Source: Stramonita haemastoma (lineage: Eukaryota > Mollusca > Gastropoda > Neogastropoda > Muricidae). Taken from it: a stretch of 10,000 nt of DNA. Of the stretch, positions 1 through 8,670 are shown in pieces. The DNA lies in NCBI GenBank assembly GCA_030674155.1, contig CM060338.1, forward strand, positions 2,707,307-2,717,306, read 5' to 3'. A program made the position numbers and the translations under genes. Within the stretch, counting starts at the first letter, position 1; every line of letters starts with the position of its first letter. The notes below the pieces were generated by a model. That model was not told where the DNA came from. It did no database searches and saw nothing but the letters and a program-made list of their open reading frames with translations.

Positions 1-10
1 AGAGAGAGAG

Positions 11-80
<70 letters not shown>
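1..80. repeat. (AG)n microsatellite
   Basis: An almost pure AG array runs from the window edge to position 80, with two extra-G interruptions near 11 and 26. It is truncated by the window start, so its real length is unknown. It is a homopurine/homopyrimidine mirror repeat. Positions 81-116 that follow are A-rich and show nothing recognisable. Confidence 0.97.
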
Positions 81-81
<1 letters not shown>

Positions 82-113
82 AAAAAGTACAAAAGAACGT
101 AGAAAGGGGAAAG

Positions 114-116
<3 letters not shown>

Positions 117-211
<95 letters not shown>

Positions 212-286
212 TACACACCAAACACACACAGACAGACAGACTCACACACTTACACACACACACACACACAACACACACACACACAT
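117..286. repeat. Interrupted (CA)n microsatellite cluster
   Basis: A CA array runs 117-209 with one CATA interruption near 178. A short degenerate stretch containing GACAGACAGAC follows, then a second CA array from about 244 to 286. The interruptions suggest an old array that is decaying. Confidence 0.96.
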
Positions 287-655
287 TTCTACAGGGTACA
301 CCATCCACCCAGCAAATAGCACAGAAGCAACGTAAGGTCTCTCACAGTGGACAGAGAAGCCATGGAAAAAGCCAGAGTGGAAATGGCACCACTGCAGACA
401 CACAGTCACAGTACCACTCCACACATAGTGCCGATGCCAAGACGACTGTGGCTCCAACAATCAGGAAACACGTGACAGAGTCACTGAGAATTGTGGGATC
501 ACGTGTCAGTTGACCTTTGCCCTCCACCACCTCATCCAGTCTGTGTGACCACTGGTCTGTGCTGATGAAAAGCTGACCTTCACAGGATGACCAAAGAAAC
601 AAATGTTGACAACAGAAAAAGGTAAAGGTGTCCCATAACCTAGGCGGTCATAGGG
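287..655. other. Unique sequence; weak minus-strand exon candidate
   Basis: This stretch is not tandem-repetitive. On the minus strand one frame stays open from 602 down to 342. From about 582 downward it reads as protein-like residues, including GQLFISTDQWSHRLDEVVEG, then LTRDPTILSDSV, then a hydrophobic run CFLIVGATVVLASALC that could be a membrane segment. A pyrimidine-rich stretch ending in an AG (minus strand, about 581-640) could be an acceptor, but no convincing donor is visible before the stop. I do not recognise the product. A chance open frame is equally possible, so I do not call a gene. Confidence 0.2.
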
Positions 656-939
656 ACACACAACAAGATGACCACTCAACAAGACATCCACGCAACGAGA
701 TGGCCTAGCAACAAAATGCAAAATGGTCAGTCAACAAGATGTCTACATATTGACACGCACTAGGATGAACACTCAACCAGATGGCCACTCAATAAGATGG
801 CCAATCAATTAGATGGCCACTCAACAAAATAGCCACTCAACAAGATGGCCACACAACAAGATATCCACTCAAAAAGATGGCCACACAACAAGATGCCCAC
901 ACAACAAGATACGCACTCCACAAGATGGCTATGTAACAA
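656..939. repeat. 16-bp minisatellite (GATGGCCACTCAACAA)n
   Basis: About 17 units of a 16-bp motif run head to tail. The most regular part is about 776-939, with substitutions such as GATATCCACTCAAAAA and GATGCCCACACAACAA. The 5' half (667-775) is more diverged and has units of irregular length. The period is not a multiple of three, so the open frame crossing it reflects the repeat and is not coding evidence. Confidence 0.92.
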
Positions 940-1156
940 AACCCCCCTGTTTTCTAAACAGAGGTTACCCAGGGCAGTGGTTAGGGAGGCAGGTGGATGG
1001 GTGCCCAGAGGAAGGAATGACTAGCGGTGTGGTTTGCATGGCAGGAGGGCCAGGGAAACCTGCTCCACAGAATCAGGCTCTGGCACGTTAGGGAGGTAAC
1101 TGAGAGGTAAGAACATTGCTCAGCAGATCTTCAAAGGGTGACCTCATGACTTCAAA
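940..1156. other. Unique spacer, no feature seen
   Basis: This short non-repetitive stretch lies between the 16-bp minisatellite and the compound microsatellite. No convincing splice pair, RNA gene or element end is visible. Confidence 0.6.
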
Positions 1157-1297
1157 CAAGAAGGAGAAGAAGAAGAGGAGGTGGAGGAGGTGGAGGAGGA
1201 GGAGGAGGAGGAGGAGGAGGAGGAGGAGGAGGAAGAAGAAGAAGAAGAAGAAGAAGAAGAAGAAGAAGAAGAAGAAGAAGAAGAAGAAGAAGAAGAA

Positions 1298-1299
<2 letters not shown>
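1157..1299. repeat. (GGA)n then (GAA)n trinucleotide array
   Basis: A GAGGAGGTGGAGGAGG start becomes pure GGA units to about 1231, then pure GAA units to 1299. All purines lie on the plus strand. It is the first part of a four-motif compound array. The long Glu, Arg, Lys, Ser or Pro runs it encodes in different frames are not genes. Confidence 0.97.

Positions 1300-1375
<76 letters not shown>
1300..1375. repeat. (CAGG)n microsatellite, about 19 units
   Basis: This uninterrupted CAGG array starts directly at the end of the GAA array and ends directly at the CATA array, with no spacer on either side. Confidence 0.97.
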
Positions 1376-1468
1376 CATACATACATACATACATACATAC
1401 ATACATACATACATACATACATACATACATACATACATACATACATACATACATACATACATACATAC
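1376..1468. repeat. (CATA)n microsatellite, about 23 units
   Basis: This pure CATA/TACA array is the last part of the compound block and ends at CTACATTG. The same motif returns at 8691-9015 and, as its complement, at 4241-4336. Confidence 0.97.
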
Positions 1469-1899
1469 TACATTGTTAACTGTCTTAGTCCAGTCTCATT
1501 GTTTTCAAAACAGACCTACTGAGGCATGAAATAGCCTAGGGCTGGGTGAGATAGGCAGTTATATAGAAGAAACAGTAAGAGGCTGAAAGACAGACGAGTC
1601 CCCTGAGCCCCATCCTCACCATTCAGAGTGAAATACTCACGCCCTGACCCTCTGAGGGAAGGGGGAAAGTCAAACCCAATGGCCAAACCTCACCAGAGAA
1701 AAATGATTAACCCATTTTTGCCCAGCAGTGCCCACAGTGACTGCTGTCTGCCTCAAAGAATGGACAATGTGCGTGATCAGGAACAGGAACTCTGATGTTC
1801 TGTCAACAACAAGACAGGATTAATCTGGGGATAGTGCATTCCACTTTCTCCCTGTACTCTTACTTTCCTCCTTTCCTTCTCCTTTTCTCTTCCCCGCAG
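1469..1899. other. Unique sequence ending in a strong splice acceptor
   Basis: This is non-repetitive sequence of balanced composition. Its last 40 bases are a nearly pure pyrimidine tract (about 1858-1896) ending in CGCAG at 1895-1899, a textbook 3' splice site for the plus strand. Otherwise nothing is recognised. Confidence 0.5.
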
Positions 1900-1921
1900 G
1901 CAACAGTTCATTCACTATGAG
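1900..1921 (+). CDS. Candidate 22-bp internal microexon
   Basis: The span is bounded by the two best splice signals in the window. Upstream is a long C/T tract ending in CCCCGCAG. Downstream, ATGAG is followed at once by GTAAAG, a near-consensus 5' splice site. Of the three frames, one is stopped by TGA. Another reads QQFIHYE after one leading base and continues through the donor as VKVTGEIN before a TAG. The span could therefore be a 22-bp microexon, or the start of a short terminal exon ending near 1950. A length of 22 is not a multiple of three, so skipping it would shift the frame. I do not recognise the protein, and no partner exon can be linked with confidence. Chance pairing of good splice sites in a large genome is the main alternative. 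Confidence 0.35.
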
Positions 1922-2070
1922 GTAAAGGTGACAGGAGAAATAAACTAGCAGATAGTTCTGTGCAGGAAAAGATATGTTTTTCTAGGTTCCTAGATTTTTT
2001 TTGTAGTAATTTTTCTTTTGTTTCTTTTTTTGTTTTGAAAACAACATTCAGGACGCAGTTTCTTGATAAA

Positions 2071-2476
<406 letters not shown>

Positions 2477-2630
2477 CTAGTTTTAAAATACCTCAAAGAA
2501 AGGATGATATGACAAAGCATGGCCCAATGAACCCTGATCTGCCTTATTACTACATAGTTTTAAAATACCTCAAAGAAAGGATGATACGACAAAGTATGAC
2601 ACAATGAACAGTGATCTGCTACACTACTGT
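2477..2630. repeat. 77-bp tandem duplication
   Basis: Two adjacent copies start at CTAG/ATAG followed by TTTTAAAATACCTCAAAGAA (2481 and 2558, exactly 77 bases apart). The first roughly 30 bases are identical. The rest differ by scattered substitutions (for example CATGGCCC against TATGACAC). There are only two copies, which suggests a local duplication and not an established satellite. The short open frame across it (2398-2607) follows from the duplication. Confidence 0.88.
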
Positions 2631-2670
2631 GGAAATTCACAAAACAGGCCAAGGACAAAAAGGGAGAAAT

Positions 2671-3710
2671 GTTAAGGAGGGAAAGAAAGAGTTAAACATT
2701 GAAAGAAACCTCTAGGGGAAGAACTAGTTAAGGAATGGGCAGACTATCCAGGGTAGGGAAAAGTTTAGTAGTTGAGAATATAACCTTTTTTGGGATCAAA
2801 GAGTTAAAAAAAACAACCAAATCAAAAGTCAAGGACTGGAAGGTAAGAGCCTCTAGTGCAAGAAAGAAGTCAAGAATGGAAAGACCCCCCCCCCCCCCCC
2901 TGAAAAAAATAAGGAGCAGAAAGAACACTTAGGAGAAAAAAGAGTTCAGCAATGGAAAGAACAACTAGGAAAAGAAAGGGTAAAAGCATAGAAAGAAACC
3001 TTTAGGAGAAGATAGGGTTAAAGAGTAGGAAAGAACCTTTAGGAGAAGAAAGGGTTAAAGAATGGAAAGAATCTCTAGAAGAAGTGAAGAGAGAATGGAA
3101 AAAAACCTCTAGACAAGAAAGAGTTAAAGAACGGAAAGAAACTATGGGAAGAAAGAGTTAAAGAATGGAAAGACAGAATGGAAAGAATCTCTTGGAGAAG
3201 AAAGAGTTAAAGAATGGAAAGACAGAATGAAAAGAAAGAATGGAAAGATCCTTTAGGAGAAGAAAGGGTTAAAGAATGGAAAGACAGAATGAAAAGAAAG
3301 AATGGAAAGAGCCTCTAGGAGAAGAAAGGGTTAAAGAATGGAAAGACAGAATGAAAAGAAAGAATGGAAAGAACCTCTTGGAGAAGAAAGAGTTAAAGAA
3401 TGGAAAGACAGAATGAAAAGTAAGAATGGAAAGAACCTCTTGGAGAAGAAAGAGTTAAAGAATGGAAAGACAGAATGAAAAGAAAAAATGGAAAGAGCCT
3501 CTAGGAGAAGAAAGGGTTAAAGAATGGAAAGACAGAATGAAAAGAAAGAATGGAAAGAACCTCTAGGAGAAGAAAGAGTTAAAGAATGGAAAGACAGAAT
3601 GAAAAGAAAGAATGGAAAGAACCTCTAGGAGAAGTAAAGGGTTAAAAAAGATTAAAGAAAAAATGGAAAGAAGGTCTATGAGAAGAGAGAGAGTTAAAGA
3701 CTAGAAAGAA
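2671..3710. repeat. Purine-rich minisatellite, basic unit about 36 bp
   Basis: More than 20 partial or full units share the core GTTAAAGAATGGAAAGAACC followed by TCTAGGAGAAGAAAGA. The plus strand is about 85 percent purine. The 5' part (2671-3156) is diverged, with unit lengths near 34-37 where clear (GTTA starts at 2691, 2727, 3017, 3054, 3123, 3157). The middle part is a regular higher-order array. The 3' end (after 3641) decays again. A run of 16 C (2885-2900) interrupts the diverged part. No coding or RNA function is evident. Confidence 0.93.
3206..3640. repeat. 62-bp higher-order repeat array, seven units
   Basis: GTTAAAG starts fall at 3206, 3268, 3330, 3392, 3454, 3516, 3578 and 3641: six intervals of exactly 62 bases and one of 63. 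Each unit is the 36-bp basic unit plus 26 bases made of two related 13-mers, GACAGAATGAAAA and GAAAGAATGGAAA. The unit just upstream (3157-3205) is 49 bases long and holds only one such 13-mer, GACAGAATGGAAA. Units differ by few substitutions, so the array expanded recently or is kept uniform by unequal exchange. Confidence 0.93.
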
Positions 3711-3997
3711 AAAATGGGGGAAAAAACAGGAGAAGAAAGCGTTAATGACTGGTATGAGTCTGCAGGTCCAGAAAGAGTGAAGGAATGGAGAGGGTCTCCA
3801 GAGGGCTCTCCCCCTCCCCCCCCTGATCCTCAGAGGCTTACTTCTCCGGTGAAGGCATCACACCAGGCAGTGAGAACAGGAGAGCTCTGTTTGGCCATAC
3901 CAGGGAGGGGAAATACAGTTAACCTTTTCACACCCAATACATCCATGCTGCTGTTTAGAGACTTGTCAAAGGCTGACTTGGTATGGCACTGAACTTA
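3711..3997. other. Unique sequence with a possible splice acceptor
   Basis: After the minisatellite decays, about 220 bases (3770-3990) are unique. A pyrimidine-rich run at about 3808-3826 is followed by CTCAG at 3829-3833, which could be a plus-strand acceptor. The frame after it is open for about 50 codons to a TGA near 3990. On the minus strand a different frame is also open and reads MAKQSSPVLTAWCDAFTGEV before a stop in the CTCTGA at about 3830-3835. Both strands are open, I cannot choose between them, and I recognise neither protein. It could also be an old interspersed repeat. Confidence 0.2.
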
Positions 3998-4028
3998 TGT
4001 GTGTGTGTGTGTGGGGGGGGGGGGTGTT

Positions 4029-4089
<61 letters not shown>

Positions 4090-4240
4090 TGTGTGTCTGT
4101 GTGTCTGTGTGTCTGTGAGTGTGTGTGTGTGTGTGTGCACGTGCACAGACATGCATGTGTGCGTGCCTCTGTATATGTGTATGTGTATGTATATGTATGT
4201 GTACATGTGTATGTGATTGTGTGTTTGTGTGTGTATTGTT
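3998..4240. repeat. Compound (GT)n array with a G12 tract
   Basis: A short TG array (3998-4012) runs into 12 consecutive G (4013-4024), then a long GT array to about 4136 with repeated CTGT interruptions at 4089-4115. The palindrome GTGCACGTGCAC lies at 4135-4146. Degenerate GTAT/GTGT sequence then leads into the pure GTAT array. Confidence 0.95.
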
Positions 4241-4333
4241 GTATGTATGTATGTATGTATGTATGTATGTATGTATGTATGTATGTATGTATGTATGTAT
4301 GTATGTATGTATGTATGTATGTATGTATGTATG

Positions 4334-4336
<3 letters not shown>
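4241..4336. repeat. (GTAT)n microsatellite, 24 units
   Basis: An uninterrupted GTAT array joins the next array in phase. The neighbouring motif differs by a single G to C change. Confidence 0.98.

Positions 4337-4416
<80 letters not shown>
4337..4416. repeat. (CTAT)n microsatellite, 20 units
   Basis: An uninterrupted CTAT array (GATA on the minus strand) is directly adjacent to the A-rich 3' tail of SINE copy 1 read on the minus strand. It was probably seeded by that tail. Confidence 0.98.
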
Positions 4417-4483
4417 GTTTTCTTTTTCTTTTATTTTATACCACTTTATGTCACAGCAGATTTCTCTGCCTGAAATTCGGCCT

Positions 4484-4501
4484 GCTCTCCCCGGGGAGAG
4501 C
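4484..4501. other. 18-bp perfect palindrome in SINE tail
   Basis: GCTCTCCCCGGGGAGAGC is a perfect inverted repeat with no loop, next to GCGTCGCC. I recall the same region in related gastropod SINE tails with a mismatch in the centre, so this copy may be closer to perfect than its relatives. It would form a strong hairpin near the 3' end of the SINE RNA. Confidence 0.85.
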
Positions 4502-4780
4502 GCGTCGCCACAAGTGCAGCGCCTACCCATTATTTTTCCCCCTCAGGGATGGTGTCTAAACACAACACCTGTGTACATGCTGTTTTTTTTTCATATAATT
4601 TTGTCATCCACTCCTACCGGCACACGATGGCCTGCTCTTCCGAAAGGCGGAACGGGGTTTTAACGTGTGCACAAGATGTTCTGCGTGCGTTCGCACACGG
4701 GACCTCGGTTTATAGTCTCATCCGAATGACTTTGACATTCAGTTCGATTTTTTCGTCAAACTGGGAAGAAAGGGCGAGCT

Positions 4781-4835
4781 GGGTTCGAACCCAGAAACTC
4801 GCGGTTTACATATTGGCAGGCGAACGTCTTAACCA
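4781..4835 (-). promoter_or_regulatory. Internal Pol III promoter (A and B boxes), SINE copy 1
   Basis: The A box TGGTTAAGACG fits TRGYNNARNNG at every position, and the B box GGTTCGAACCC fits GGTTCGANNCC at every position. Their starts are 44 bases apart, within the usual tRNA range. Both boxes being intact suggests a fairly young or still transcribable copy. Confidence 0.8.
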
Positions 4836-4859
4836 TCCTGCCACCACCATCCTGCCACC
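4832..4859. repeat. 14-bp tandem duplication at the SINE head
   Basis: ACCATCCTGCCACC occurs twice in a row (4832-4845 and 4846-4859). It covers the 5' edge of the tRNA-like head on the minus strand and overlaps the A box by a few bases. Slippage or a template jump during insertion could have made it. Confidence 0.85.
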
Positions 4860-4866
4860 GTTCTTC

Positions 4867-4870
<4 letters not shown>

Positions 4871-4957
<87 letters not shown>

Positions 4958-4966
4958 TGTGCGTGC

Positions 4967-5017
<51 letters not shown>

Positions 5018-5034
5018 CGTGCGTACGTGCGTGC
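4871..5034. repeat. (GT)n microsatellite with GTGC variants
   Basis: A GT array of about 160 bases has one ATGT interruption near 4950, GTGCGTGC blocks near 4960-4972, and a GTGC/GTAC end (5012-5034). It abuts the 5' end of SINE copy 1. Alternating purine-pyrimidine sequence of this length can adopt Z-DNA. Confidence 0.97.
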
Positions 5035-6130
<1,096 letters not shown>

Positions 6131-6131
6131 C

Positions 6132-6134
<3 letters not shown>

Positions 6135-6190
<56 letters not shown>
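6135..6190. repeat. (TA)n microsatellite, 28 units, right of MITE
   Basis: A perfect TA array begins four bases after the right terminal inverted repeat and ends at AAATAAATAC. Together with the left array it brackets the MITE. Confidence 0.98.
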
Positions 6191-6198
<8 letters not shown>

Positions 6199-6719
6199 CA
6201 TATGAGCAACTACGCACAGATACATTTAGCGGTGTAAAGCGAACGAAAGAAGAAGAATAATTATTAATTTCGTCAGTGGCACGTTTATGTAGTCACGTGT
6301 ATCAATGTACGTATCACGGAAGTCCCAACGAGTTGATGATGTAGTCAGATATTGTAACATAATATGCCGTGTTTGTTTGGTGTAGTGTTTTATTTTGCAT
6401 AGTATTGCTAATTTGGGGGGTTCTTTTTCCTCTGGGTTTTGCTCACATTGTTGTTGTAGTTGCTGCTGCTGTTACAGGTAGTGGGCAGTTTGTGTTTTGT
6501 TTGTTGTTTGTGTGGTGTACATATTTTTCATATTTATGGGCATATTTTACATATTTGTGTGGTTTGCATATCATTATGTCTGACGTAAAAAGAAAAGAAA
6601 GAAAAAAGAAAACACACAAGCACTCAGTGCGTGCGTGCACACGTGCGTGAGTGTGGGGGAGGGGGTGTGATTGTTGATATTTTTGTCTTACTAGTGATAA
6701 TGAATGGTTAGTTTATATA
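6191..6719. other. Unique AT-rich sequence, nothing convincing
   Basis: This stretch holds a short TTG/CTG-rich patch (about 6449-6476), an A-rich GAAA patch near 6588-6612 and a short GTGCGTGCGTGC patch near 6629. The 93-codon open frame at 6369-6650 is biased by these patches and has no recognisable domain. Confidence 0.5.
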
Positions 6720-7047
6720 GGTATTTGTTTACTTATTTTGTTTTATTCTTTTATATCGAGGATAATGGAATTGAATGAACACTCATTTGCTTTTATAATC
6801 TAGTTCCCATGTGTATGCGGTTTTGTAAATTTTGTCATCTGTTCCCAACGGGACACAATGGCCTACTCTTTTGAAAAGCGGAACAAGTTTTAACGTGTGC
6901 GTAAGATGTTCTGCGTGCGATTGCACACGGTGCGTCGGTTTGTAGTCTCATCCGAAGGACTTTTGGGGGAAGTGGAGTCAGCACTGATGCTAACTCCAGG
7001 GAAAAAATCCCCTTGAACGGGATTCGACCCGGGTTGGCAGACTTGTA
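6720..7047 (-). mobile_element. tRNA-headed SINE, copy 2 (5'-damaged head)
   Basis: On the minus strand the central block lies at 6960-6848 and matches copy 1 at most positions (TCCTTCGGATGAGACTACAA; GCACGCAGAACATCTTACGC). Upstream, the head keeps only a damaged B box, GGTCGAATCCC (about 7030-7020), one T short of consensus. No A box remains, so the copy is probably dead. Downstream, the middle part (TGACAAAATTTACAAAACCG, CATACACATGGGAACTAG) continues into an A-rich tail with AATAAAAC-type units near 6720-6750. Middle and tail match copy 3, not the palindrome-bearing tail of copy 1. Confidence 0.8.
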
Positions 7048-7294
7048 ATTATGCGTGTTTGTGGAGGAACGAGCAGAGAAAAGAAAGGGGATGGTGGATG
7101 TGCATGTAAGACTTGGTAGCATGGTACATAATTTATGTATTTATATTGTACCCATCTTCTTTTTGTCTTATTTTTTCCTTTCTTCTTTTTCTTGTGTGCA
7201 GTGTGTTATGCTAAGTTTCATGAAATGGTTGGGTTTTTTCATGCAACAGTTGCTGAAGTGGTTGGCTTTTTATTCTTTATGTTATGTTGCATTT

Positions 7295-7295
<1 letters not shown>
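7048..7295. other. Unique sequence with a possible splice acceptor
   Basis: A T-rich pyrimidine tract (about 7152-7194) ends in TGTGCAG at 7195-7201, an acceptor-like signal. Frames after it read CYAKFHEMVGFFHATVAEVV or VMLSFMKWLGFFMQQLLKWL before running into (CT)n. No donor precedes the microsatellite, so this is weak. Confidence 0.25.
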
Positions 7296-7570
<275 letters not shown>

Positions 7571-7599
7571 GTCGCCTGACACACACGTACACACATACA

Positions 7600-7601
<2 letters not shown>

Positions 7602-7651
<50 letters not shown>
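7602..7651. repeat. (TA)n microsatellite, 25 units
   Basis: A perfect TA array lies between a short ACACACGTACAC stretch and the CA array to its right. Confidence 0.97.
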
Positions 7652-7654
<3 letters not shown>

Positions 7655-7682
7655 GTGCACACACACACAAATACACACACAA

Positions 7683-7715
<33 letters not shown>

Positions 7716-7742
7716 CACACACACATTGACACACACAAACAC
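7652..7742. repeat. Interrupted (CA)n microsatellite
   Basis: A CA array has AAAC and AATAC interruptions at fairly even spacing. It follows directly on the TA array. Confidence 0.95.
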
Positions 7743-8130
7743 TTTTTTCCGGCGTGGTTTATTTTGCAAGATTTTAAACCGAATAAACCACACAAAAGAC
7801 AACATTCCAAAACAAAATCCTGCTTCAAAAAACTTGAAAATCACAAACTCAGACTTCAGAAAAAAAACTACCCCCCTCAGAAAAAGCCTCAAAATTAAAC
7901 GGTTTCAGTTATGAAGAAAGTACAAAGAATAAAGTCCTGATAAAAAAAAAATCACTTATGACTGTAAAAAGAAATTCAGGAGAACATTGCTACTGGTGAG
8001 AGTGGAGAGAGCTTTCCCTTTGCACTTTGTCCTTTGACCTACGAGCTGTTCAGGAGTTCAGTGCCGCGGTCTCAGGATTCTGTCCTGTGTCTGGTGCCTG
8101 AGCAATCCTGCAACAGGAAAGTCAGACATG
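7743..8130. other. Unique A-rich sequence with one small hairpin
   Basis: This spacer contains a perfect 10-bp inverted repeat, GTGGTTTATT (7754-7763) and AATAAACCAC (7782-7791), with an 18-base loop. The rest is A-rich to about 7980 and then more mixed to the start of the 20-bp minisatellite. No gene is supported. Confidence 0.6.
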
Positions 8131-8466
8131 TATGTGTCCCATCCCACACAGAACTGTCCCATCCCACACAAAACTGTCCCATCCCACACAGAACTGTCCC
8201 ATCCCACAGAGAACTGTCCCATCTCACATACAACTGTCCCATCCCACATACAACTGTCCCGTCCCACATCGAACTGTCCTATTCCACATAGAACCGTCCT
8301 ATTCCACACAAAACTGTCCCATCCCATTTGGAATTGTCCCATCCCACAGAAAACTGTCCTGTCTCACACATAACTGTCCTGTTCCACATAGAACTGTCCC
8401 ATCCCACATATAACTGTCTCTTCCCACATAAAACTGTCCCATTCCACACAGAACTGTCCCATCCCA
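8131..8466. repeat. 20-bp minisatellite, subfamily A
   Basis: The unit is GAACTGTCCCATCCCACACA. About 16 to 17 copies keep an exact 20-base register with no insertion or deletion, though substitutions are common (ATTCCACATA, ATCTCACATA, CAACTGTCCC). A period of 20 gives open frames with a 20-residue repeat on both strands. These are repeat artefacts. Confidence 0.97.
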
Positions 8467-8670
8467 GAACACTGTCCCATCCCAAAGACCACGGTCCCAT
8501 AAACACTGTCCCATAAAACACAACACTGTTTCATAAAACACAACACTGTCCCATAAAACAGAACTGTCCCATCTCACACAACACTGCCCCATAAACACAA
8601 CACTGTCCCATAAGACACAACACTGTCTCATAAAATGGAACACTGTCCCATAAAATACAACACTGTCCCA
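8467..8670. repeat. 20-bp minisatellite, subfamily B
   Basis: The motif changes to ACACTGTCCCATAAAACACA, keeping the CTGTCCCAT core of subfamily A but replacing CCCACA with AAAACACA. About 10 units have lengths drifting between about 16 and 22, so insertions and deletions are tolerated here. The last unit passes directly into (CA)n. Confidence 0.93.

Larger units (their letters stand above)
4417..4860 (-). mobile_element. tRNA-headed SINE, copy 1 (near full length)
   Basis: Read on the minus strand, the element starts at about 4860 with a tRNA-like head carrying a consensus A box (TGGTTAAGACG, 4835-4825) and B box (GGTTCGAACCC, 4791-4781). A short linker CGCCCTTTCTTCCCAGTTTG follows. Then comes the central block from about 4730 to 4618 (GGATGAGACTATAAACCGAG, then CCGTGTGCG), shared with two other copies in this window. 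A middle part (about 4617-4560) is also shared with those copies. The tail (about 4540-4417) contains an 18-bp palindrome and ends A-rich, running into (GATA)n. Head, linker, central block and tail match what I remember of gastropod SINEs. Such elements are transcribed by RNA polymerase III and moved by LINE machinery; they encode no protein. The middle segment may be an insertion or a junction between two SINE families. Confidence 0.85.

Noticed and set aside
1116..1529. Long open frames made of Lys/Arg/Glu runs, then GRQA and THTYI repeats
   Set aside because: They follow entirely from GGA/GAA, CAGG and CATA arrays, and all frames on both strands stay open there.
2885..2900. Run of 16 C as a functional i-motif or G-quadruplex site
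   Set aside because: A lone homopolymer inside a decayed minisatellite. Its length may even be a sequencing artefact.
2671..3710. Coding repeat protein in the purine-rich minisatellite
   Set aside because: Unit lengths of 36, 49 and 62 break the frame and stop codons recur in most frames.
4770..4845. Functional tRNA gene on the minus strand
   Set aside because: No seven-base acceptor stem can be formed, and the sequence continues into the SINE linker and core.
7754..7791. Hairpin with a 10-bp perfect stem, considered as a terminator or microRNA precursor
   Set aside because: The stem is too short and AT-rich for a microRNA precursor, and there is no T-run or gene that would make it a terminator.
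8131..8466. CRISPR array (regular 20-bp periodic repeats)
   Set aside because: Units are directly contiguous with no unique spacers, and the context is eukaryotic. It is a minisatellite.
8034..8521. Repetitive proteins with a 20-residue period (HPTQNCPIPH-like, or WDSSVWDGTVLCG-like on the minus strand)
   Set aside because: A 20-bp tandem repeat without stops gives such frames on both strands by arithmetic alone. Three plus frames and three minus frames are open.
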